Assembly: GCF_900445255.1 (NCBI RefSeq)
Contig: NZ_UAPU01000006.1
Span: 36,001-100,000 of the forward strand
Direction: 5' to 3'
Length of the DNA stretch: 64,000 bases
Source: Anaerobiospirillum thomasii
GTDB lineage: Bacteria > Pseudomonadota > Gammaproteobacteria > Enterobacterales > Succinivibrionaceae
Made by a program: the position numbers and the translations under genes
Shown here: positions 18,235-27,505 of the stretch, one piece after another
How the letters are laid out: each line of letters starts with the position of its first letter
Position numbering within the stretch: position 1 is the stretch's first letter
The notes under the pieces: model-generated
Database searches by the model: none
Told to the model about the DNA's origin: nothing
The model's input: only the letters and a program-made list of their open reading frames with translations

Positions 18235-20067
18235 CTAGCTAAGTTGATTTTTTATATAAGCAAAGCGCTCATCGTATACAGCATGGCCATTTAAAAATTC
18301 TTTAGGCCTAGATTGGTTCTCAGAACCCTGCGTAGATGAGGTTTGTGATGTGATTTCTTTTTGAGGCAATGGCCAGAGCATGAGATCGCAATGTCCTAAG
18401 ATGACAGCTTCACCAAGGGCCATATAGGTCTTGTCATTGTAGACGTCATCATAATTGTATATGGCAGGCTTTTCATATCTCTCCCATATCTTTATAAGCT
18501 CAGAACATATGATACTGTCAAAGCCTTTGTACATATGCTCTTTGACGCAGCGATCAAAGATGCTGTAGTGAGCTTTATTGGCTTTAACAATGGTCAGGAA
18601 TTTGTGTATATATCTTATTTTGTCAGCATATCCATATTTGCAGTGCGTGAGCTGGAAATCACACCAGCTTTTAACATGCTCCCCAATAGCTTCTGCCCAC
18701 TCCAACAGTAAATCTTCTTGATTTTTTATGCTAAAGATGTCATATATAAGGTGTTGTTTTTCAATAACACCATGGATGGCTGACAGGCCTTTTACGCCAT
18801 CCATTCTTTTATAACTTACAATAACAGTATCAAGGCTTAAAAAACTAACTGTCTGATTAGTGGTATGCACTGTGACTTTCTGTCCAATCCATTTAGATGG
18901 TATTGCGTATGTATGATCTTCAAAAGTAAAGCGGGCAGTCTCAGACACTGTTATAATGAAGCTTTCAAAGAACCTGTAATCCCATGAGGCAGGCTGTTGC
19001 AATAAACCTTTTTCAATATCAAAAAGCTCCTTTCTTGAGCTCTTCATGCCCCTTACCTTGCATTCATTCATCCTGGCAATATGAGGCGCGATAAAAGAGT
19101 TTATCTCATCTAATGAACTGAAAGGATTGCCGTCTTTTACGTGGTTGTTGGCAATAGACAGAGCATAACGGGTAACATACTTTACGGCAGCCTCGACAGC
19201 GCCCTTGTCTTTAGGCCGTCCGCTGCGACAGGTAAAGACCCCTATATTAAAAAACTCTTTAAAATTAATCATCTCATCTGTAAGCTGACCCTGATAACGA
19301 GCAGCCTTCTTAACAGCTGCTTTGAAATTATCAATGCGTATGACATGGGGACAGCCACCAAAATATCTAAAGCTGTCAGCTATGGCATCACACACCACAG
19401 GTTGAGACTGATTGGCAATAGCTTTGACAAAGATATAGCGCGATCCGGTAAGTACAGCCACGATAAATGTGGCATAGTGGGTGGCGCCGTTAACCACATA
19501 GGGCAATCTAACTCCTGTAAAGTCATACTCAGCCTCACCAGCCATTTCATGCTCTTTCATATAGACAGGCTTCTTAATCTGTTTTTCATGCTCCCGCCAT
19601 ATATGGCATACACGAGATAAAGACAAGAAGCTACTCTCTCCACTCTCAACGAGCTCTTTATTTTTTGGATCATTGAAGTAATAAAGTTCAATCACTGACT
19701 TCCTGGTTAAAGCCAGTTTCTTTTGTGACGGTGTCTTTGCCTCAAGATGCGACTTGATATATTTGTCTTGTAGGTAATCTATATCAGGCATAATTTTATT
19801 GTTGCTTTGTACAGGCCTTGTCTTTTTATAGTAGAGTTTATGAAGCTCTTTACTGGTCATACCTCCAATAGACTCTCGGGTTAACTTGAGCTCAGCAACT
19901 TTACGACGCAGACGCTGTGCCGTGCCATGAGAAAACCCCTCATGCTCCAGCTGTGCTGCCGTCATAGTCAGGGCTTTAATTAAAGCCCGCTTTAAGGTAT
20001 CTGGATCCATTTGTCCTCCACTACCAATTTTCTTTTTATGTTTTGCAATGTAATTTATCCTTGGCAT
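18235..20067 (-). CDS. istA: IS21-family transposase IstA (first element)
   Basis: A 610-residue DDE transposase. The N-terminus has a helix-turn-helix (TAAQLEHEGFSHGTAQRLRRKV), and the rve core carries Asp182 (AEYDFTG), Asp246 (IRIDNFKAAV) and Glu292 (KDKGAVEAAV). It is longer than the 390-500 residues of many IstA proteins. The istB and kfrA-like genes follow. The right end of the element lies about 210 bp upstream of the start. The frame is complete. Confidence 0.92.
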   Translation of the reverse strand: MPRINYIAKHKKKIGSGGQMDPDTLKRALIKALTMTAAQLEHEGFSHGTAQRLRRKVAELKLTRESIGGMTSKELHKLYYKKTRPVQSNNKIMPDIDYLQDKYIKSHLEAKTPSQKKLALTRKSVIELYYFNDPKNKELVESGESSFLSLSRVCHIWREHEKQIKKPVYMKEHEMAGEAEYDFTGVRLPYVVNGATHYATFIVAVLTGSRYIFVKAIANQSQPVVCDAIADSFRYFGGCPHVIRIDNFKAAVKKAARYQGQLTDEMINFKEFFNIGVFTCRSGRPKDKGAVEAAVKYVTRYALSIANNHVKDGNPFSSLDEINSFIAPHIARMNECKVRGMKSSRKELFDIEKGLLQQPASWDYRFFESFIITVSETARFTFEDHTYAIPSKWIGQKVTVHTTNQTVSFLSLDTVIVSYKRMDGVKGLSAIHGVIEKQHLIYDIFSIKNQEDLLLEWAEAIGEHVKSWCDFQLTHCKYGYADKIRYIHKFLTIVKANKAHYSIFDRCVKEHMYKGFDSIICSELIKIWERYEKPAIYNYDDVYNDKTYMALGEAVILGHCDLMLWPLPQKEITSQTSSTQGSENQSRPKEFLNGHAVYDERFAYIKNQLS

Positions 20068-20283
20068 AAAGCCTCCTTTAAAAATTGGAGACTCTAAGAT
20101 ACCAAAGATGCCAATGTAAGAACGAAGGAGAGGAAATGTTAGTTTTTGTTACTATGATTTGAAACAAAACTTCAAATCGAGGGGAGCTAAAAATTGACCG
20201 CAGGTTTAGGTGCAAATAGAGCACTGAAATACAAGTTCATGTTCCGACTCTTCGGATCTTCTTGCACAATATTCAACACAATT

Positions 20284-21316
20284 CATATTTTGGCAACCTA
20301 TATGCTTGAGAGTTAGACAGAGCCTCAATAACCTCAAGGGCTTGCTTATACCTGCTAAGAGAAACACCAACAATGAGTTTTAGCCCAGCATTGTCAAGAA
20401 AAGTAATACCTTTCTGGCTAAAGAAACCTCTGTCAAAGGTGCAGACATTGCGCGTGCTGATACCAAGACGCTTGGCATCATTGATTACGTATGGTAGTTG
20501 CGTAGAATCATTCAGAGAGCCATTGTACATTGAATAATACAGTGGCTTTTTACTTTTTATACTTGAGAACATGCCAAGATTAACCTGTGGCAAATCCTCT
20601 TTATCTCTGTTATAACCAAACTCAGCATGCTGTATCTCTTGTGCATATGAGGAAAATGAAGTTACGTCGTAACATATTGCCTCATTCAGATCCATATGTT
20701 TTTTCAGCCATAATTCGAAAAATGAATCTATATCTTCCTGTTCACAAAGAGAAAACAGCCTTGATATTGTTAAATCTCTAACAGAGCCAATCTCAGGCTC
20801 ATCAAAGACAAATGTCTTTGAAAAGTCATCAATATTACTCATGGTTGAATCACCAGAGGCTATAAGACATGCTGTTGCAGTTAAATAGTCAGACTCTTTT
20901 TTATCAAAGATCTTTTTTATACAGTCGCTCAAACCTGTATTTTCAAAAATCTTTTTTAATATCAGAGAGCTGCCTTTAACAACATCACCATTAACTACAG
21001 GTACACCATGAGAAATAGATGTAATCTTTGAACCTCTTTTTTGCTTTTTAGCTTTACGCTCTTCCTTTTTATCTAATACCACCTGAGGGATGGCCGTACC
21101 GGTAATAGCAAAATATTTGTCATTAGGGTGAAACAGTGTTGGATCAGTCTCACTGACTCGACCAACGATAACAGACTTATTGCGGGACTGTCCTTTTTCA
21201 TTTCTAAAAAAGGAAGTGTACATATACAGATATTTAATAGGCCTGCCACCACGTATTTCAGACTGTGTATAGCACCTGCTTTGAGGAACAGCATATGTTA
21301 TTTCGTAATAAATCAT
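20284..21316 (-). pseudogene. IS1634-like transposase, N-terminal part (copy 1)
   Basis: This is the first part of the transposase interrupted at 12259-20278. The likely start is the ATG at 21316 (MIYYEITYAVPQ), because an AGGGGG ribosome-binding site precedes it; the longer open frame to 21397 lacks one. It includes DVTSFSSY and FDRGFFSQ, two of the catalytic Asp motifs of the IS1634/IS4 superfamily. After residues YRLPKYEL it runs into the insertion and stops. Compared with the intact copy it has only a few substitutions. Confidence 0.88.
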
Positions 21317-21504
21317 GAAAAGCCCCCTAAAATCACTACTATACAAATAACTATAAACCGATAATATATAGTATACACAAAAACAATAAAAAAGCAATGA
21401 GTTTTTACTAAAAAAAAATCATTGCTAACAGTAAATTATTTAATAAATAATAAGTAAATATAAATGGCCGAGCAAACTACTATATATTGCATGAAAAATT
21501 TAGG

Positions 21505-21636
21505 TTAAAACTCCTGTAAAGGATTAAGTTGCAACTATTGTAGTATAGAGGGCACAGAAGCTATTGAATTGGATACAGTAAAGTCTATCTATGTTCTGAT
21601 AATAATAAGATTTAACAGTAATACCCTGAGATGAAA
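21505..21636. other. Gap between IS1634-like copy 1 and the inverted repeat
   Basis: This short stretch follows the element edge. On the minus strand the small MSNKGFKSADY frame continues through it for about 30 codons, without similarity that I recognise, to a stop near 21525. Nothing else is visible. Confidence 0.4.
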
Positions 21637-21766
21637 TCTCCTGATTCATTCTGTCATAATCAGCGCTTTTAAATCCTTTATTGCTCATGACCCACTCCTA
21701 TATATCTGGTATGGGTCTATTATTACAAGCAGGAAGGATGACGTCTGAGGGATCATGGATATCTTA
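21637..21766 (-). repeat. Inverted copy of a ~130-bp IS-derived sequence (left of the sugar cassette)
   Basis: The reverse complement of this stretch matches 24067-24200 at roughly 90%, including GACGTCATCC, GACCCATACCAGATATATAGGAG and the start of a small frame, MSNKGFKSADYDRMNQEI. The frame resembles the small first protein of IS66 elements, but this is uncertain. The two copies face each other across the three sugar genes. Confidence 0.7.
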
Positions 21767-21849
21767 CAAAATATCTATTCAAACAAATTTTTAATTTTCA
21801 CTTATCTTTGCACTTTCTCCAATACTATTATCTGTACCCAAGAATAGTA

Positions 21850-22278
21850 TCAATTAGTAGCCATTTCATTTTTAAAATCATCATATGATCTAATATAGTC
21901 AGACTCATTATAAAAGTCACTGGCCAATACCAGCAATACAGCATCTGGAGAAAAATCAAACATTTCTCGCCACACAAGTCCTTCCATATAGAGCCCTTGA
22001 GATGGAGAGTTTAAACTATGAGTTTCTATTTTATCTTGATATTCACACTTAATATTTACACTTCCTGATACGCATATTAATAGCTGTTTTAATTTTTTAT
22101 GGGCATGAAATCCCCTAGCCACATCTGTTTTTGTTCCAAAAATATAATATATTCTCTTGATTTCAAAAGGTACTTCTTTTAGGTTCTCTACAGCAATTAG
22201 TGAACCTCTATCATCACCTTTTATATCAAGCTCAACCTCATAAACTTTAGATACTGCCATTTTTATCTTAATACTCAT
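21850..22278 (-). CDS. dTDP-4-dehydro-6-deoxyglucose 3,4-ketoisomerase (FdtA/QdtA type)
   Basis: A 142-residue cupin-fold isomerase. It should convert dTDP-4-keto-6-deoxyglucose to a 3-keto sugar, the substrate of the aminotransferase encoded just upstream. The catalytic HxH motif is in ARGFHAHKK, and the [11 protein letters not shown] opening and [21 protein letters not shown] end are typical of FdtA, QdtA and WxcM. FdtA and QdtA give C4 epimers (galacto or gluco products), and this cannot be told by eye. Its start overlaps the aminotransferase stop by 11 bp, so the genes are co-translated. It lies on the minus strand as the last gene of the cassette. Confidence 0.85.
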   Translation of the reverse strand: MSIKIKMAVSKVYEVELDIKGDDRGSLIAVENLKEVPFEIKRIYYIFGTKTDVARGFHAHKKLKQLLICVSGSVNIKCEYQDKIETHSLNSPSQGLYMEGLVWREMFDFSPDAVLLVLASDFYNESDYIRSYDDFKNEMATN

Positions 22279-23353
22279 TTAGTACAGAAATAATTTTATT
22301 AACCTCTTGTTCTGTCAACACAGGAGACATAGGTACAGAGATAATTGTATCAGCTATTTTCTCTGTTATTGGTAAAGAAAAACCATTCATTTCTTTATAG
22401 GCATTCTGTTTGTGTGGAGGAATTGGATAGTGAATCACTGTTTGGATTTCATGTTCTGTCAGATATTGCTGAAGCTCATCTCTTTTTTCTGTACGAAGTG
22501 TAAATAAATGCCAGACAGACTCTAGATCAGGTGTAACTTTTGGAAGTATAAGTTTTTCATTCTTGATATTGTGCAAATACTGTTTAGCAATTGCTCTTCT
22601 TTTGTTATTGTCCTCATCAAGATATTTGAGTTTTACATCTAGAATTGCAGCCTGTATTTCATCGAGCCTAGAGTTTACACCTTTATAGATATGATGATAT
22701 TTATAGTCAGAACCGTAGTTTGCAAGAGCTTTAACTCTGTTGTAAATGTTCTCATCGTTTGTGACAACAGCGCCACCATCACCAAGACATCCTAAATTCT
22801 TTCCTGGATAGAAGGAAAAAGCCGCAGCGTCAGAAAGATTGCCAACTCTATTTCCATTATAAATAGCACCATGCGCTTGGGCGCAATCTTCAAAAACTTT
22901 TAAATTATACTGTTTAGCAATCGTATTGATTTGATTCATATCAGCGACAGAACCATACAAATGCACTGCCATAATAGCCTTGGTCTTTTGACTTATATGC
23001 CTATCAATCAGTAAAGGATCAATATTATAGGTCTTTATATCAGGTTCAACCAGGATGGGAGTACATCCGCAGGCTGTGATAGATAAAATAGTTGCTATAT
23101 ATGTATTTGCAGGAACTATAATTTCATCGCCTGGACCAAAGCCATGCGCTTTTATGAGCAATGTAAGAGCATCAAGTCCATTGGCAACACCAACACAATA
23201 CTTTACTCCACAAAAGTCGGCAAAATTTTTACAAAACTTTGTATTTGCTTCTCCACCTATATACCATCCAGAGTTTATAACGTTGTTTATTGCCTGATCT
23301 ATCTCTGTACGATACCGCTCATTTATAGCATGTAAATCTAAAAATTTAATCAT
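22268..23353 (-). CDS. PLP-dependent sugar 3-aminotransferase (FdtB/QdtB type)
   Basis: A 361-residue DegT/DnrJ/EryC1/StrS family aminotransferase. It should transfer an amino group to C3 of the 3-keto-6-deoxyhexose nucleotide, giving dTDP-Fuc3N or dTDP-Qui3N. The PLP lysine is in [20 protein letters not shown]. Other family marks are [17 protein letters not shown] ([13 protein letters not shown]) near residue 57 and the C-terminal [18 protein letters not shown] helix. The middle position between the acyltransferase and ketoisomerase genes supports this pathway. No cofactor residue appears to be missing. The sugar is likely used in an O-antigen, capsule or S-layer glycan. Confidence 0.87.
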   Translation of the reverse strand: MIKFLDLHAINERYRTEIDQAINNVINSGWYIGGEANTKFCKNFADFCGVKYCVGVANGLDALTLLIKAHGFGPGDEIIVPANTYIATILSITACGCTPILVEPDIKTYNIDPLLIDRHISQKTKAIMAVHLYGSVADMNQINTIAKQYNLKVFEDCAQAHGAIYNGNRVGNLSDAAAFSFYPGKNLGCLGDGGAVVTNDENIYNRVKALANYGSDYKYHHIYKGVNSRLDEIQAAILDVKLKYLDEDNNKRRAIAKQYLHNIKNEKLILPKVTPDLESVWHLFTLRTEKRDELQQYLTEHEIQTVIHYPIPPHKQNAYKEMNGFSLPITEKIADTIISVPMSPVLTEQEVNKIISVLNEY

Positions 23354-23416
23354 TTTTGCCTCTACAGATATATTCTATAGGTGTTATAACAATATTGTTT
23401 GCTAAGTACAATAACG

Positions 23417-23866
23417 CTATTTTACAACTTCATGGGCAGGGTTGCCCACAACAATTGTATTTGGCTTTACATCTTTTACAACGACACTCCCGGCACCTAT
23501 CATTGCATTTTCACCAATTGTAATTCCTGGCAGGATAGTAGCATTAGCTCCTATTGATGCTCCTTTCTTCACTTTAGTGTACATAAGTTTAAAGTCATTG
23601 TTTTTAGACCTTGGAAATATATCATTGCAAAAAGTTACATTAGGTCCAATAAACACGTTATCTTCTATAATTATACCATCCCATAGCTGTACACCACATT
23701 TAACAGTAACGTTATCTCCTATAACTACTTGATTCTCAATAAAAACGTGTGAGCAGATATTGCAATTATCTCCTATTTTAGCGTTTGGAAGAACAACGCA
23801 ATACTGCCATATATTGGTATTAAGCCCTATATTTTTTGTCTGTACATCAGATAATTGATGAATCAT
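23417..23866 (-). CDS. Left-handed beta-helix sugar N-acetyltransferase (FdtC/QdtC type)
   Basis: A 149-residue hexapeptide-repeat acyltransferase. The rungs are clear throughout ([58 protein letters not shown]), ending with the typical [11 protein letters not shown]. It should use acetyl-CoA to acetylate the 3-amino sugar and complete a 3-acetamido-3,6-dideoxyhexose. It is the first gene of the three, with a 63-bp gap before the aminotransferase. Genes for dTDP-glucose synthesis (rmlA, rmlB) are not in the window and must act from elsewhere. Confidence 0.85.
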   Translation of the reverse strand: MIHQLSDVQTKNIGLNTNIWQYCVVLPNAKIGDNCNICSHVFIENQVVIGDNVTVKCGVQLWDGIIIEDNVFIGPNVTFCNDIFPRSKNNDFKLMYTKVKKGASIGANATILPGITIGENAMIGAGSVVVKDVKPNTIVVGNPAHEVVK

Positions 23867-23922
23867 AGTTTTATCCTACCTATATATTTGTTAAAAGATA
23901 TACACAAAACCGTAAAACTATT

Positions 23923-24067
23923 CATATCCATGATTTTAACAAACTGTAAATTGTGCTTCAAATGCTGATGTGCATGCGCCTTCCTCCCTCATTTTGAGTA
24001 CTGAATCTGCAGTATTTAGGTTTTCTTGTTTTTTACGCGACTGAAGGCTCATCTTATAAAGATGCGT
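23923..24067 (-). mobile_element. Remnant of the 3' end of an IS4-like element
   Basis: The reverse complement of this stretch matches the last ~145 bp of the IS4-like element that ends at 31344. It encodes the transposase C-terminus (SRKKQENLNTADS) and the terminal CATATCCATGATTTT repeat. It is joined abruptly to the inverted repeat at 24067. The rest of that copy is gone. Confidence 0.85.
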
Positions 24068-24200
24068 GTAAGATATTCATGACCCCTTAGACGTCATCCA
24101 TCCTGCTTGTAATACTAGACCCATACCAGATATATAGGAGAGGGTCATGAGCTATAAAGGATTTAAAAGCGCTGATTATGAAAGAATGAATCAGGAGATT
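24067..24200 (+). repeat. Inverted copy of the ~130-bp IS-derived sequence (right of the sugar cassette)
   Basis: This is the partner of 21637-21766 in opposite orientation. Its small frame (MSYKGFKSADYERMNQEI, start at 24147) ends after about 19 codons. Together with the IS4-like remnant it forms the right border of the sugar cassette. Confidence 0.7.
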
Positions 24201-24507
24201 TGTAACTAGTAACTATTGCGACCCTAGATTGTAAAACCAAGTCAGATTACTATAACTCCGATGGGGAAACCCATAGGATCTGCCTTGTTGCAAAATAGAT
24301 TAGAGTAGCCATGCCGGCTTTGATATATGGCTATAGACGGTCAGCAGCTCGAGTGCAGAGAGTGTAGGATCATTAGAGGCTTTTATTCAAATGCATGCTT
24401 TGATAAAAAGCCTTGTTATCAGAGGTAAATTTTTCAGCAGCGCTTAATATAAGACACATTTAATCACTTATATAGGCCTTGGCTCACAAAGAGCCGAGGC
24501 TTGGTTA
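24201..24507. other. Non-coding junction before the IS66 relic
   Basis: No gene is seen. A hairpin, CCTTGGCTC and GAGCCGAGG around ACAAA, lies at 24478-24500, just past the IS66 transposase stop codon on the minus strand. It lacks a T-run but may be its terminator. A second weak hairpin (GGCTTTTAT with ATAAAAAGCC) is near 24380-24415. Confidence 0.4.
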
Positions 24508-25500
24508 TCATTCTCCACGACTTAAGATCAGAGTCTTGAAATCGTATGGGGTAAGTCCTTCATAGCTGATTTCATCAAATATGTTCTTATTAGCCTTATC
24601 ATACAGCCAAATGCGGATCTTTACTTTATTGTCCCCATCTTCAATAGTTTCTGTTCTTGATTTTGGCAGTGAAACTGCATGTGACTGCATACCTTCGAGC
24701 ATTAGTTTCTGCACAATTCTATATCTGATATTGGCCATAAGCCATAATGTATACTGCGTAAATGATACATTATTCATTGTACAGGTATTGGCAATAGTCA
24801 GGTGATCTGCAAAAGCCTGAGCACTGTCCGGGTGATTTAAAAACTGGAAACTGTGACGCGCACAGGCTCCCAGCCTTATAGCTCTTTCAGCTGCTGATGG
24901 GGATAGCTCTATATGTGGTTTATCTACAAACTCTCTGAGCTTTGTCTCCTGATTGAGCAGATAGATAAGAGGACCAGAGACAGCATGCTGATTTGATTTT
25001 CTGTATTTGACACGGCCATGGCGACTGCCAGAGCATTTAATAACTATATTGCCATTTTCTCTGATTATGTGTCTTACCACATCAAATATAGCATCCAGCA
25101 CCTTAGAGGATATATTCTTTCTGTACTTTTCTATCTCATCTTCAAATGAGGTGCCTTTAATGATAGTTTCCTGCCAGACGCTGCTGTCTATATAAAACAG
25201 GCAGTTGATGAGGTAATAGACAATAAGACAGTCTCTGTTCAGAGCAGATAAAGATTTTGCACCTTTATTCTTTTGCTCATATTTTCTCAGGTTCTCCATA
25301 AAAGCACTCATCTAACAGCCATCTGGCAACAGATATTGATTGTAGATTTTAAGCAGTCCTGATTCAGTTAAATAGCGGTGCAGAGGTCGTCTGGCATGGG
25401 TCCAGCACGAGGCATGGCAGATATCTATGCCGGCCTTTTTAAACTCCTCGACGGCAGCATCATAACCTGCGTAGCCATCAGTGGTTATAGTATTAATTGA
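24508..25500 (-). pseudogene. IS66-family transposase TnpC, C-terminal part
   Basis: Read on the minus strand from 25500: INTITTDGYAGYDAAVEEF and HASCWTHARRPLHRY are the IS66 catalytic-core motifs. An in-frame TAG at 25314-25312 interrupts the frame. It resumes with MSAFMENLRKYE and later shows ELSPSAAERAIRLGACARHSFQF, the IS66 C-terminal signature with the AAERA Glu. The N-terminal part lies at 33564-34560; an element of 8.06 kb separates them. The frame is continuous across the join (NPSS-INTITT). The gene is dead because of the insertion, the TAG and a frameshift. Confidence 0.87.
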
Positions 25501-25771
25501 CCCTGAGATCGCAGGTTAAAAATACCTAGTTTTTTTATTTTTCTTTATCCTACCAAAAATTCCTTGTTATCAATCAAATTTTTTTTGAATTATTTTTCTA
25601 AATGCCTCATATACAGGATCTTAAGCCCTTAAAAAATAAGGAGTTTTTGTATATGGGATAAATATAACTCGTTGTTATATATGAAGTAATGTGACTTACG
25701 GATCAAAAAAAAGGCATAGAATCACTTAAAATTATTATGTATCGAAAAAGCAATAAATTTAAGGAGATTCT

Positions 25772-26467
25772 ATGCCAATTTCATTATCTCACCTTTTACC
25801 TGCTAACTCAAATGCTTAAGCTCAAATTGATAAGCAATTTAAAAAAGTTATCAGTCCTATAGCTTTAGGCAAGATGGCATCAAAATGTGGGCTTAAGCAG
25901 AGACAAAGCCATTTCAACCCTAGTGCCTACATGCAGGCTTTACTTGTTTGTAGTGGAAGTAATGAGCAATACAATTTTGCAACGATAAACAAGCAATATG
26001 GCATAACCTCTAAACATCCTATGCACGATAAGCCCTTTCATAACAGGCTAAGAAGCCCTGAGTCACGTGAATTTATTGAAAGTGCCTTTAAACGAATTTA
26101 TTCCTTTGTAAACTCCATTTCGGCATCACCTACAAGAGGAAAAAATCTGCTCAATGCTCTTAGAAATAAGGGTCTTGATATTGATGACATTGTTTGCATA
26201 GATGGCAGTTACTGGCATGTTAAAGGAGAGCTTGAGCATATATTCCCCGGTAGTAGAGCCCATGTAAAGGCCGATAATTCAGCAGATGGAAGTCCTGTGC
26301 CATACGGCAGTAAAAAGAGTCAAAATGCTCAGATAGGCATACAAACCGTATATTCACCTGTAAGCAATTTTGTAAAAGAGGTTACTATTACAAGTGGAAC
26401 AGCCAATGAAAAGGATTACGTTTCCATACCAGAAAACGAGCGATTATTATATACACTAGATGCAGGC
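25772..26467 (+). pseudogene. IS4-like transposase, N-terminal part
   Basis: The start is the ATG at 25772 after an AAGGAG ribosome-binding site (MPISLSHLLPANSNA). An in-frame TAA at 25817-25819 stops it after 15 codons; the frame then continues unbroken with AQIDKQFKKVISPIALGKM. It contains DDIVCIDGSYWHV, the first Asp motif of the IS4 superfamily. It is cut after LLYTLDAG by the IS21-like element, and the remainder starts at 30570. The single nonsense codon suggests decay, unless it is read through. Confidence 0.85.
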
Positions 26468-26695
26468 TGGAAATTCTATTAGATCTTGATCCGGATATTA
26501 TCAAACACAGATCCGCTGCAGGCCACTCTAATTTTACCTAAAATTCTATTAATACTGATCGTCATATTCTCATGCCTTTGATCCAAACTTTCTACACCCC
26601 TTTGATCCTTATATTCTACTAATACAGATCCCCCTTAACCACGCAAAACAGGACCTTGTGGGTCCTGTTGTTTAATGTTTTATAAGTGCTGGGCG

Positions 26696-27484
26696 TCATA
26701 ACTTTACGCTGTCTGTGCTCTCTCCTTTTAACTCCTTATCACTTTGTCTAAATGAGTCTCCTTTAAGTTCAATTTTTAAGTCCTTACCCTCTCTAAAGAG
26801 TCTATCGACAATAGCATCTCTGGCCGCGCCTTTTTCTATACTTAAAGCGATACTGTCAGCCTTCACCTGTGTTGTTATGATTGTAGAGCCAATACCATAT
26901 CTGGCATCTATAATCTCCAGAAACTTGTTGGCTATACCATTTTTCATAACCTGTATGCCAAAATCATCTATAACCAGGACCTTAAATCTTTTCAGACGCT
27001 TAACATAGTTTATAAGCTCGACATTTTGTTTTATATTGAGCAATGCCTCTAACTCATTTGCTTTTATAAATAAAGCAGGATAACCCATCTTCATAGCCTC
27101 GACAGCTAAAGCTGTTGCCAGTGTCGATTTACCTGATCCTGTAGGACCTGATAAGAGGCAGGATTTACCCTCTTTAAGCCAGGTCATAGAAAGCAGTGTG
27201 TCATACATGGCCTTGGATAGACCCCGAGAGCTGTCAGGGCAGATCTGGTTTAAATAAAAGACTCGGCTGATTTTTGAGTTCCTAATCATGCTCTTATACC
27301 TTTTATTTTCAATATGGCTTTTATACTGACCTATAATTTCCTGCATTCTGTCTTCAAATGACATAACTTCATATATATTAGGGAAATTAAACTGATTTAT
27401 AATAGTGTCCACCATGACATCAAGTTCAGCATCATACATTGTAGAGATAAGTATTTTCTGCTCAGCTGTTAAAACATTATTCAT
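26696..27484 (-). CDS. istB: IS21-family helper ATPase IstB (second element)
   Basis: A 262-residue AAA+ ATPase. Walker A is LLSGPTGSGKSTLATAL near residue 100, and Walker B is VLVIDDFGIQ. The TIITTQVKADS and RDAIVDRLFREG motifs are classic IstB. It supports the adjacent IstA during transposition. It shares little sequence with the IstB at 17470-18225, so the two IS21-like elements are distinct. It follows istA by 21 bp and is complete. Confidence 0.92.
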   Translation of the reverse strand: MNNVLTAEQKILISTMYDAELDVMVDTIINQFNFPNIYEVMSFEDRMQEIIGQYKSHIENKRYKSMIRNSKISRVFYLNQICPDSSRGLSKAMYDTLLSMTWLKEGKSCLLSGPTGSGKSTLATALAVEAMKMGYPALFIKANELEALLNIKQNVELINYVKRLKRFKVLVIDDFGIQVMKNGIANKFLEIIDARYGIGSTIITTQVKADSIALSIEKGAARDAIVDRLFREGKDLKIELKGDSFRQSDKELKGESTDSVKL

Positions 27485-27505
27485 TCTTCAAATCTCCATA
27501 TCAGG

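Larger units (their letters stand above)
12259..20278 (-). mobile_element. IS21-like element carrying a KfrA-like gene (itself interrupted)
   Basis: The ends are inverted repeats: TGTTGAATATTG...AAGAAGATC on the left, and the same with small changes read inward from 20278. They open with TG and close with CA. A 5-bp target duplication, CAATT, lies at 12254-12258 and 20279-20283, and the undisturbed target can be read in the second IS1634-like copy. Genes run istA, istB, kfrA-like on the minus strand. A 4.0-kb transposon (about 12619-16643) sits in its 3' end; without it the element is about 4.0 kb, longer than common IS21 members. Internal AGATCTGAC...TAGAAGATC repeats at 12274-12303 and 12538-12569 suit the multiple end sites of this family. 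Confidence 0.85.
11502..21504 (-). mobile_element. IS1634-like element, copy 1, split by an IS21-like element
   Basis: The outer ends are imperfect inverted repeats starting CCTAACTTA (left, 11502) and CCTAAATTT (right, read inward from 21504). The transposase gene is cut in two by an 8.0-kb insertion at 12259-20278. Subtracting the insertion and one target repeat leaves 1978 bp, exactly the length of the intact second copy at 35664-37641. Both copies lie on the minus strand. No clear target duplication was recognised around either copy. Confidence 0.85.
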
